The notes beneath the pieces are model-generated. The model did no database searches and was not told where the DNA came from. It saw nothing but the letters and a program-made list of their open reading frames with translations. The position numbers and the translations under genes are program-made. Shown here piece by piece: positions 17,047 through 24,721 of a DNA stretch of 64,000 nucleotides. Within the stretch, counting starts at the first letter, position 1; every line of letters starts with the position of its first letter. The stretch lies in contig JADJOZ010000012.1 in the NCBI GenBank assembly GCA_016713525.1, positions 62,001 to 126,000 on the forward strand, written 5' to 3'. The DNA is from Bacteroidota bacterium (GTDB taxonomy: Bacteria > Bacteroidota > Bacteroidia > AKYH767-A > OLB10).

Positions 17047-17835
17047 TTAAGCATTCGATATTAATTGAAGGTTGTTTTTTAACCCATAAAATCCCAAGAG
17101 CAAATCCCATCCTCTGCCTGGTGGAATATGATACAAATACATTTCATTTCCGGGTTTTATAGTTGCTTCCAGAACATGGTCAGGAGGAAAATGTCTTGAT
17201 GAGTTAACATAAAAATTATATATAATACCACCGATAATAAAAACATAAACAAGCAGACCATCCTTTGTCCTTCGAGTTTGCGGATGTGCAATCAGGTCTT
17301 TGGGCATTTGATTGTCATTGACATAGGTCATAAAAAATATAGGATAATCAGTAACTGATTTTGGGTCGCTATCATATATCATTTTTCTGATAGGTTCTGT
17401 ATGTGGACCAAGATTAACCTGGTCGAACATTGGGCGAGTACAAATTGAAGCACGCCAGAGTATTGATAGCAAGAAAAGTTTGAACTTTTTGTAGTCAATA
17501 TTCCTACAAACAGTGTATTTGATGCCTTCCTGATTGATGTAATTATCACAAACAGGGTTCACATTTTTTGCCAATCTTCCTCCGTAAATAGCCTTGCTTG
17601 CATAATCTTCAAGACTTCCTAATATTTTATTATCACATTCAGCGCATAACAATCCACCTTCGTAATCTCCAGAAGAAGGTCTGGAAACTCTTTCTTTTCC
17701 TTGAGCTAGATCATGTGGATTAAAAAGATAAACTTTGTGCTTAGAATCATACAAGTCCTGATACATGAAATCAGGAATAATATGTGACTTTTTTATTAGT
17801 TGCTTTTCTATTAAGCACAATTTGCATATTGCCAT
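17047..17835 (-). CDS. CxxC/HNH-like protein of unknown function
   Basis: 262 residues. The N terminus reads ICKLCLIEKQLIKKSHIIPDF, and about 60 residues on comes GGLLCAECDNKILGSLEDYA. Two CxxC pairs and an SHIIP motif are the hallmark of a zinc-dependent, HNH-nuclease-like group often seen near defence genes. The remaining two thirds show no motif I know; there is no transmembrane helix. It follows the SecB-like gene by six bases, so it is the last member of that operon. It could be the toxin or an accessory of the system; nuclease activity is only suggested. Confidence 0.6.
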   Translation of the reverse strand: MAICKLCLIEKQLIKKSHIIPDFMYQDLYDSKHKVYLFNPHDLAQGKERVSRPSSGDYEGGLLCAECDNKILGSLEDYASKAIYGGRLAKNVNPVCDNYINQEGIKYTVCRNIDYKKFKLFLLSILWRASICTRPMFDQVNLGPHTEPIRKMIYDSDPKSVTDYPIFFMTYVNDNQMPKDLIAHPQTRRTKDGLLVYVFIIGGIIYNFYVNSSRHFPPDHVLEATIKPGNEMYLYHIPPGRGWDLLLGFYGLKNNLQLISNA

Positions 17836-17841
17836 CTGATC

Positions 17842-18309
17842 CTATGCCAATATTTTACCTTTGCTAAGCAAGTTATTGGGACTTATAACAGGCATAATAA
17901 ATTTTCTGAGTGAGGTTCCTTGTAATCTTGTCATTAGAATGCCCCTTGATGTTGAAAAAGAAATAGATGCTATTGCATTTGATAGTCCACCATCGACAGT
18001 CATGTGATTAGTTTCTGGATTAATGGTGAGCAATTCTTCCAGATTATCTACATGATAAACAAAAACAATATGAAAATTGCTTTTCGCTTCATTAAAGACC
18101 TGACCTTTACTGTGAGTGATAATATTGATTTTTAGGTCTGCTTTCACCAACTTTTTTTCATGGTTGAACGCCATGTCAAATTCGAAATTCGACTGAAATT
18201 TCTCAACATCGGAATCAGAAAACTCAAATGGGCACTCGACATGACCATTTATTATCCGAAAGTCTGCGATTTGGATTTTTTCGGGTACTAATTTTGTTTT
18301 TGTTGTCAT
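17842..18309 (-). CDS. SecB-like chaperone candidate of a toxin-antitoxin-chaperone operon
   Basis: 155 residues, cytoplasmic, beta-rich N-terminal part and a helical C terminus. The order of motifs (IQIADFRIINGHVE; SNFHIVFVYHVDNLEELLTI; LSNAIASISFSTSRGIL; LRKFIMPVISPNNLL) parallels SecB-like proteins, where the last part supplies the helix and the final proline-rich strand. Its start overlaps the antitoxin stop in an ATGA, as in HigBA-SecB operons. In such TAC systems the chaperone protects the antitoxin from degradation. I am fairly but not fully sure of the family: context and motif order agree, but a profile search is the proper test. Confidence 0.5.
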   Translation of the reverse strand: MTTKTKLVPEKIQIADFRIINGHVECPFEFSDSDVEKFQSNFEFDMAFNHEKKLVKADLKINIITHSKGQVFNEAKSNFHIVFVYHVDNLEELLTINPETNHMTVDGGLSNAIASISFSTSRGILMTRLQGTSLRKFIMPVISPNNLLSKGKILA

Positions 18310-18710
18310 GATGCAAGTGCGTCATATTCCGGTTGCTTTGTCCGGGATGGTTTGTATCCTGTGTATTTAGTATCAGCAGGGGGAGAGGGATTTACCCAAA
18401 CCTCAAATGGGATTACTACACCACCCACAGATTCAAACTCAGTTTGGTTTAATATTACTGAGATAATGTCACATTCCAATTCAGCCTCAATTTTGCATAT
18501 TGAACGCAAAGTGAGGTTATGCTCACCGCTAAGCCATCTTGAAACTTCAGATGGCTTCTTGCCCATTTTGTCTGCCAGTGCTGCTTGTGTCAAATTCTTA
18601 TCCCGCAATAGTTGGTTGATGCGGAGAATTATGCTGGCATATTTCCTCACAAATAATTTTGTTTCTGCTGTTGTTCGATTCAGAATGCGACGGGTGGATT
18701 CACTTCTCAT
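18306..18710 (-). CDS. XRE/HigA-like HTH antitoxin with C-terminal extension
   Basis: 134 residues. Residues 30-85 form a helix-turn-helix (LTQAALADKMGKKPSEVSRW, then LSGEHNLTLRSICKIE) of the HigA/XRE type. About 45 residues follow, starting with a hydrophobic GGVVIPFEVWV stretch and ending YDALAS; in chaperone-addicted antitoxins such a tail is the part that the SecB-like chaperone must bind. It starts 11 bases after the upstream gene and overlaps the next gene by four bases. It probably represses its own operon by binding the palindrome at 19268-19283. Confidence 0.75.
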   Translation of the reverse strand: MRSESTRRILNRTTAETKLFVRKYASIILRINQLLRDKNLTQAALADKMGKKPSEVSRWLSGEHNLTLRSICKIEAELECDIISVILNQTEFESVGGVVIPFEVWVNPSPPADTKYTGYKPSRTKQPEYDALAS

Positions 18711-18721
18711 GATGTGATTGT

Positions 18722-19242
18722 TTATAGGTATATATCTTCTGTGCCATTTTCATCTACAATTCGCCTGCCAGTAGTATCATCCAAGAAAATTGTGTTATCA
18801 AATTCATCGAGAATTTTTTGTGCGAATTGATGTGCCTCATACATTTTCATGCTTAAATCAGGGCTGTCCTGTGTCCGTTCTGATGATTTTATGCCTCCAT
18901 TAAAAGAACTACAACTTGGTCTGATAACCTCAAACAGAACAATCTCAAAGGGAACATTCTGCCTCCAAATCCCAATTCATAACCAATTTTTCCGGTCGGA
19001 GGTAATTCTGCTGCAGAGTTCACTGGTCTATTGAATAGTGCTTCATCAGCACCTCTTTCTTCTCCCATAAATTCCACAAGAAGTGAGATTAATTCATCAA
19101 CATGTGTACTTTGATTAGGGTCATCTTCATATTTCTGGACAAATTTTTCCATTTCCAAGAGCTTCGACTCTCCAACTCGTACTGAGTAGAAGGTTACTAG
19201 ACTTGATTCATCATCCCAGACTTCGAGGGTAAAGTTATTCAC
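18722..19242 (-). CDS. RelE/HigB-like putative toxin, one frameshift
   Basis: The restored protein has about 173 residues, starting at a GTG (19242). The first 117 codons are open to a stop at 18889; adding one T to the T-run of the coding strand (A-run 18902-18905 on the plus strand) continues into a second open stretch that ends at 18722. The joined region reads PLRLFCLRLSDQVVVLFNGG and then IKSSERTQDSP, the arrangement of a RelE/HigB-type fold (a strand, a turn and Lys/Arg residues). It is directly upstream of an HTH gene and a SecB-like gene, as a toxin would be. Toxicity is an inference. Confidence 0.5.
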
Positions 19243-19262
19243 TTAAACGTTATTTGTCAACA

Positions 19263-19283
19263 CAAAGTTAACATTTATGTTAA
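19263..19283 (-). promoter_or_regulatory. Promoter and palindromic operator of the toxin-antitoxin-chaperone operon
   Basis: On the minus strand TAACTTTG (19270 to 19263) fits the Bacteroidota -7 box and lies 20 bases before the GTG start. The perfect palindrome TTAACAT-TT-ATGTTAA (19268-19283) overlaps its 5' end. This fits autorepression by the HTH antitoxin. No clear TTTG -33 element is visible. Confidence 0.5.
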
Positions 19284-19652
19284 TATTCTATCACGTATTA
19301 TTAAAATTGTACATAATTAATTGAATATCAATAACTAAAATTTTCTCCAAATTCTTTTAAAGTGTAAATCAAAAAAGTCTCCAGTTAGTTAAGTTATTTA
19401 AAATAACCATCTATGGTCGGATTCAAATAATTGGTATTCGAATTCTATCCTTGCATGAACGTATTTATTTGTAAAAGCATCTGCGAAATTTGAACACTAA
19501 TAACCGAGAATTTCAGGAATGCCATTTGAGTAATTTTCCTATTCCATAAGAAAATATCAATATTGGTGAAATTTTGCTGAACCTTCAGCGATGTTGAGGG
19601 GCTCGGTTAATGAAACATTTTGAAGATAGAAGGATATTGCTTTGTTTCATAG
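19284..19652. other. AT-rich intergenic stretch with a relic of a four-helix-bundle gene
   Basis: No open gene. At 19568-19596 a sequence that reads leftward as NIAEGSAKF matches the hallmark of the neighbouring four-helix-bundle gene (NIAEGSGKF) at about 25 of 29 bases, but no frame stays open around it. It looks like a decayed extra copy. The rest of the stretch shows nothing I can support. Confidence 0.35.
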
Positions 19653-19997
19653 CTATTTAAGGTTCTGTATCATGGTGAACAATATGCGCGAAATTTGGTC
19701 ACTGATTACTAATTGATTTTTAAAGACAGAGGAATCAATTTTATTTTCATCATGAAGAATATCCAGAATGGCAACACATTCAAAAATTGATGCTCTGGCA
19801 ATAATAAAAACTTTTTTCTGTCGGGATTCGAAAATTTTCCTGAGCCTTCAGCGATATTCAATATAATGCTTAATGATGCTCTATTGAGCTGATCAACAAC
19901 CATTTTATCGTAAGGGATACTTTGGATAATTTTTCTTACATTCCATATGGAACTGTTTTGATTTTTTGTAAACAGCAAGGTCTTGAAAAGCGAACAT
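19653..19997 (-). CDS. Four-helix-bundle protein (S23/IVP family), two frameshifts
   Basis: The restored product has about 114 residues (starts MFAFQDLAVYKKSKQF). The hallmark DQLNRASLSIILNIAEGSGK, then DRKKF, then an Ile-Ala-Arg-Ala-Ser segment and ECVAILDIL belong to the four-helix-bundle family known from 23S rRNA intervening sequences and related to the Avd protein of diversity-generating retroelements. There is no rRNA or reverse transcriptase here. Breaks: near 19808 (homopolymer T) and near 19935 (extra A). Its role when free-standing is unknown. Confidence 0.75.
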
Positions 19998-20490
19998 TGG
20001 ACAGATTGAGAATGTGAAAGAGAATGAGAACGGTACAGAAGGAGAGGGAGATTGAGAATGTGAAAGAGAATGAGAACGGTACAGAAGGAGAGGGAGAATG
20101 AGAATGTGAATGAGAATGAGAACGGTACAGAATGAGAATGGAAATGGGATCGGCTAGGAGTCAGAATGTGAATTAGTGAAAATGAAAAAGTGAACGTTTA
20201 AGTGAGATGGCGAATGAAAATGAGCCCAGGTCAGAAGGAGAATTGGTCAGAATGAGAATGTGAATGGGAATGGGATCGGTTAAAGTTAAAGAACGAATTC
20301 AAGAGTTTACTAAAAATCCTCCATCTCATTTGGTTTATTCTCCCAAAAAAGAAGGAGAATGTGAATGTGAATGAGAATGGCTAAAGTTAAAGAACGCTTA
20401 CAAGAGTTGACTAAAAATCACCCCTCTCATTCTCATTCTCCCTCTCATTCTGTGTAATTACCCTCTCATTCTCATTCTCCCTCTCATTCT
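19998..20490. repeat. Purine-rich GAGAATGAGAATG repeat tract with inverted pyrimidine end
   Basis: About 490 bases of degenerate short repeats. GAGAATGAGAACGGTACAG-type units recur at 20030-20130 (about three times, roughly 50 bases apart), followed by variants with TGAGAATGTGAATG. The last part, 20420-20490, has the complementary CTCATTCTCATTCTCCCTCTC twice, so the tract could fold on itself. Its middle holds two copies of a block containing TTAAAGAACG. A short related tract (GAATGAGAATGAGAAGC) sits near 63113. No gene is supported. Confidence 0.7.
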
Positions 20491-20496
20491 GTCAAG

Positions 20497-20582
20497 TACC
20501 CGGGACGGGGGTCGAACCCGTACGATCTTTAAGGATCACAGGATTTTAAGTCGTGCGTGTCTACCAATTCCACCACCCAGGC
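20497..20582 (-). tRNA. tRNA-Leu (anticodon TAA)
   Basis: 86 bases with a clear cloverleaf: GCCTGGG/CCCGGGT acceptor arm (with a G-U end pair), discriminator A, D-arm around AATTGGTAGAC, anticodon loop CTTAAAA, a long variable arm, and T-loop GGTTCGACCCC. CCA is not encoded. Confidence 0.93.
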
Positions 20583-20652
20583 AGGGAAGGAGAGTGCTTC
20601 ATGCACTATCTTTTGTGTGAAAAATAAAAGCCCTTTCAATGAAAGGGCTTCG

Positions 20653-20725
20653 AGCGAAAGACGAGTCTCGAACTCGCGACCTCAACCTTGGCAAGGTTGC
20701 GCTCTACCAACTGAGCTACTTTCGC
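20653..20725 (-). tRNA. tRNA-Gly (anticodon GCC)
   Basis: 73 bases: GCGAAAG/CTTTCGC acceptor stem, D-arm AGCTCAGTTGGTAGAGC, anticodon stem CAACC-TTGCCAA-GGTTG with GCC, and T-loop AGTTCGAGACT. Discriminator T. It is the intact head of the degenerate array that follows on its right. Confidence 0.95.
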
Positions 20726-20742
20726 TTATATTTTCAATTTTT

Positions 20743-21270
20743 CTGGTCTCGAACTCCGACCAAAATCCGTCCGCTGGCGGATTGCGCTCTACTCCCGATA
20801 ACCATCGGGAAGCTACTTTCGCTTATATTTTCAATTTTTCTGGTCTCGAACTCCGACCAAAATCCGCCCGCTGGCGGATTGCGCTCTACTCCCGATAGCT
20901 ATCGGGAAGCTACTTTCGCTTATATGTTCAAATTTTCGGGTCTGGAGCACCGACCGAAATCCGCCCGCTGGCGGATTGCGCTCTACTCCCGATAACCATC
21001 GGGAAGCTACTTTTCGCTTATATTTTCAATTTTTTCTGGTCTCGAACTCCGACCAAAATCCGCCCGCTGGCGGATTGCGCTCTGCGCACGAGAGCTAGCG
21101 GGAAGCTACTCTCGCTTTTAGTTTCAATTTTTCTGGTCTCGAACTCCGACCAAAATCCGCCCGCTGGCGGATTGCGCTCTACTCCCGATAGCCATCGGGA
21201 AGCTACTTTCGCTTATATTTTCAATTATTTATGGTCTCGAACTCCTTGGCAAAATCCGCCCGCTGGCGAA
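20743..21270 (-). repeat. Tandem array of six ~97-bp degenerate tRNA-Gly-like units
   Basis: Six units start near 20743, 20840, 20941, 21036, 21133 and 21232, about 97 bases apart. Read leftward, each begins like tRNA-Gly (AGCGAAAGTAGCT), carries a palindrome CCCGATAGCTATCGGG (with variants) in place of the D-loop, resumes with GTAGAGCGCAA, replaces the anticodon stem by a palindrome ATCCGCCAGCGGGCGGAT, and ends with a T-arm-like GGTCGGAGTTCGAGACC. The 3' acceptor strand is missing, so none can form a normal tRNA. The last copy is truncated. Unit 3 has point changes and unit 4 a changed D-palindrome. Confidence 0.85.
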
Positions 21271-21380
21271 TGTGAATTAAACCGACTTTTGAATTTGATG
21301 TGCTACTTCGCAATCGGACTGCAAATTTAAGATCAAAATCATAAAATGCAAAATTAAAAGTCAAAAAGTTATTGGCGACC

Positions 21381-24004
21381 TTAGTGCTTGGTTATCAACT
21401 TCTTAATATCATTTAACTTCATGAGAGCCTCCACCGGTGTAAGTGTGTTTATGTCGGTTTTCAGGATTTCCTCTCTTATTTGCTCGAGTAAAGGATCATC
21501 TAATTTGAAGAAACTCAGCTGAAATGCCTCTTTTTCAGCTTGACCTGAGGCCGTTTTAACCAATTCAGCATTACTGTGTGCTTTCTCGAGTAAGGAGAGC
21601 ATCTGGTTGGCCTTTTGAATGGTTCTGGAGGGCATTCCGGCCATTTTAGCCACATGAATACCGAAGCTGTGCTCACTGCCTCCGGGAACCAGTTTTCGAA
21701 GGAACAGGATCTTCTGGCCGGTTTCTTTAACGGAGACATGATAATTCCTGATTCTTCCCAAAACGGCAGCAATTTCATTCAATTCATGGTAATGGGTTGC
21801 AAAAAGTGTTTTGGCTCTTGCTCCCTGGTGTTCATGAATATAATCGGCAATGGCCCAGGCAATAGATATACCATCATAGGTACTGGTTCCGCGACCAATT
21901 TCATCGAGAATAACCAGACTGCGTGGAGAAAGGTTATTTAAGATACTGGCCGTTTCATTCATCTCTACCATGAAAGTTGATTCCCCGGATGAAATCTTAT
22001 CGGAGGCACCAACCCTTGTGAATATTTTATCGACAATTCCTATGGTTGCTGCGCGGGCAGGGCCAAATGATCCAATTTGATCCATTAAAACAATGAGGGC
22101 TGTTTGTCGCAACAATGCCGATTTACCCGACATATTGGGACCGGTAATAATTAATATTTGCTGTGTATCAGGATCCAGAAATACATCGTTGGCGACATAA
22201 CTTTCACCCGGAGGTAATTGCTTCTCCAAAACAGGATGTCTTCCGTCTTTTATATCGAGCAGTAGAGAATCATCGAGCAGGGGACGGGTATAATTATTTT
22301 CCAGGGCAACATTGGCAAATGCCAGCAGACAATCGAGGCGGGCGATACAATTGGCATTTAATTGTACCGGCGAAATGTATTCTGAAATTTTAATGACCAG
22401 ATCATTGTAGAGTTGCTCTTCAATTGCCAGAATTTTTTCCTCGGCACCCAGAATTTTCTCTTCGTAAACTTTTAGCTCTTCAGTGATATACCGCTCCGCA
22501 TTGACCAATGTTTGTTTGCGGGTCCATTCGGGTGGTACTTTCGACTTATGTGAATTGGTAACTTCAATATAGTAACCAAACACATTGTTGAATGATATTT
22601 TCAGCGAAGGTATTCCTGTTCTTTCCGATTCCCTTTGCTGCACTTTCAACAAATAGTCTTTACCGGAAAAGGCAATCTGACGCAGCTCGTCTAAATCGGC
22701 AGAAATACCATCACAAATAACTCCACCTTTTGAAACCAGAGCAGGAGGATCGGGGTGAATGGTTTTTTCGAGTAAGGCTATTAATGCCGGGCAGGAGTTC
22801 ATTTGATCACCTATCATTTTCAGATTTTCGTTACCTGAAAATTTACATAGGGTAACTAATGGATCAACGGCAAGCATGGCACGCTTTAACTGCACCAGTT
22901 CGCGGGGATTAATACGCCGGATAGCAACTTTTGAAATCAGACGTTCAAGATCACCAATGGTTCCGATTAATTTTCCGGCTTCAGCAGCGGGTTCTCTTTT
23001 CTCGGTGAAAAAATGAACCACATCCTGCCTTTCCAAAAGTGGTTCCCTTTCTTTCAGTGGCATGAGAATCCAGCGCCTTCATAGACGGGCTCCCATGGGC
23101 GAAATAGTATGAGCGAGAATACTGACTAGTGTTCGGGCATTTTCGTGCGGAGAACTCACCAATTCCAGGTTCCTGATGGTGAATTTATCGAGCCACACAT
23201 AGCGATCTTCATCGATACGTGATAATGCTGAAATATGCCCGACTTTCTCCTGGTGATTTTGCTTTAAGTAGTAGAGTGCTGCTCCTGCTGCAATAACCGC
23301 ATCATCCATTTCATGAATACCAAAACCTTTCAAAGAAGTGGTACCAAAATGTTTTAGCAGTGTTTCTTCAGCGTATTCGCGGGTAAAGACCCAGTCATCG
23401 AGGTGATAGGTGTAATACTTCTCGCCATTTTGTGCAGCAAATTCTTTCAGTCGGGAGCGAGAGACAACTACTTCACTAGGACTAAAGTTCATTAATACCT
23501 TATCGACATACTCATCGGTTCCTTCTGCACATAAGAACTCACCAGTTGAAACATCGAGCAATGCAATTCCGGTGTTACGAAAACCTTTATGAATTATGGC
23601 CAGAAAATTATTGGCCCGATGATCGAGAATTTTATCATTAAAGGCTACTCCGGGTGTTACCAGTTCGGTGACGCCACGTTTAACTATTGTTTTGGTAGTT
23701 TTAGGGTCTTCCAGCTGATCACAAATGGCAACCCTTTGCCCGTCACGTACGAGCTTTGGAAGATAGGTATCGAGAGCATGGTAGGGAAGCCTGCGAGATC
23801 CATATAGGCAGCAGCGCCATTTGCCCGTTTGGTAAGAACAATTCCTATGATACCGGCAGTTTTGACGGCATCTTCATTAAAAGTTTCATAAAAATCACCT
23901 ACACGGAACAACAATAATGCATCAGGGTACTTTGCTTTAATAGCATTGTACTGTTTCATTAAAGGTGTTTCGGTTTCGGCGGGTTTTGTTTTGGCTTCTT
24001 TCAT
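21381..24004 (-). CDS. mutS: DNA mismatch repair protein MutS, one frameshift and one in-frame TGA
   Basis: The restored protein has about 874 residues. The mismatch-reading motif GDFYETF is near residue 37. The ATPase has ITGPNMSGKSALLRQTA (Walker A) and LVILDEIGRGTSTYDG (Walker B), followed by FATHYHEL. It recognises base mismatches and small loops and recruits MutL. Breaks: a base missing in the GGG run at 23784-23786, and a TGA at 23079-23081 where the family has Leu (ARL-stop-RRW against e.g. RMLKRW). A TTA or TTG codon is one base away. The first break would abolish MutS if real. The gene is separate from neighbours on both sides. Confidence 0.9.
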
Positions 24005-24099
24005 CGGGATGCAATCCGAAAATGCGAACCGCTAAGGTAAGGTCATTTTTTGGAATGTTTTCCCCCGTCTAGTTAAATACACGATTAATTTTCAGATAG

Positions 24100-24107
24100 T
24101 ATCTTTA
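24100..24107 (+). promoter_or_regulatory. Candidate -7 element of the TrmH-family methyltransferase gene
   Basis: TATCTTTA at 24100-24107, 22 bases before the ATG at 24130, fits the Bacteroidota -7 consensus except for the last base. The only support is the motif and the position. Confidence 0.35.
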
Positions 24108-24129
24108 CCACCCAATTGATCCTCATAAG

Positions 24130-24663
24130 ATGAAATTTATCAGCAACGCTTTGCTTGGAAGACCTGATTTGGAAGGTTATCGCAGTCTGCAAAAAATACC
24201 CGTAGCAGTCATATTGGATGACGTACGCAGCGGTTTGAATGTGGGTTCTGTTTTCAGAAGTTCCGATAGTTTCCTGATCGAGAAAATAATTCTCTGTGGT
24301 ATTACTGCCAAACCTCCGGAGCGAGATATTTTGAAATCAGCCTTAGGTGCGACCGAATCGGTAGTCTGGGAATATTTTGAATCGGTTACTGATGCCATAC
24401 ACAAAATGAAAGAGGAGGGAAGAGCTGTATTTGCGGTGGAGCAAAGCAGCAACAGTATTCCATTGCAGGAAATTAATAACCTGAGCAATGAATCGTATGC
24501 CTTAATTTTCGGAAATGAAGTGAAGGGAGTAAACGAAAAAGTCTTGCCTTTGATTGATGGTTGCATTGAAGTTCCTCAATCGGGAACCAAACATTCGCTC
24601 AACATTGCAGTCTGTGCCGGTATTGTCCTGTGGGAATTTTATAGGAAGTTTCATCTGAAATAA
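24130..24663 (+). CDS. TrmH-family (SpoU) tRNA/rRNA ribose methyltransferase
   Basis: 177 residues of one SPOUT methyltransferase domain. The three family motifs are visible: NVGSVFRSSDSF (motif 1), ALIFGNEVKGVNEKVL (motif 2) and VPQSGTKHSLNIAVCAG (motif 3), which together form the knotted SAM-binding site. It adds a 2'-O-methyl group to ribose in RNA; which tRNA or rRNA position cannot be told. It diverges from mutS and ends in front of a strong terminator. Length is typical of the short TrmH type. Confidence 0.92.
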   Translation: MKFISNALLGRPDLEGYRSLQKIPVAVILDDVRSGLNVGSVFRSSDSFLIEKIILCGITAKPPERDILKSALGATESVVWEYFESVTDAIHKMKEEGRAVFAVEQSSNSIPLQEINNLSNESYALIFGNEVKGVNEKVLPLIDGCIEVPQSGTKHSLNIAVCAGIVLWEFYRKFHLK

Positions 24664-24671
24664 AAGTCAAT

Positions 24672-24704
24672 AAAAAAGGCGTTCCGTTTTGGAACGCCTT
24701 TTTT
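24672..24704. terminator. Bidirectional rho-independent terminator
   Basis: AAAAAAGGCGTTCC, loop GTTTT, then GGAACGCCTTTTTT. The stem ends in A and T runs on opposite strands, so it can stop both the methyltransferase transcript and the converging OmpA transcript. Confidence 0.93.
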
Positions 24705-24721
24705 GATTCAGTAGAATCTTA

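Noticed and set aside
19653..19997. Diversity-generating retroelement accessory (Avd) gene
   Set aside because: The fold is related, but no reverse transcriptase or template/variable repeat is present in the window.
19998..20490. A CRISPR array in the regularly spaced repeats
   Set aside because: Repeats are degenerate and spacers are not unique; no cas genes nearby.
20557..20995. Long open frames over the tRNA and tRNA-like array
   Set aside because: They only reflect the repeated tRNA-like units without stops; no start signal, codon pattern or family.
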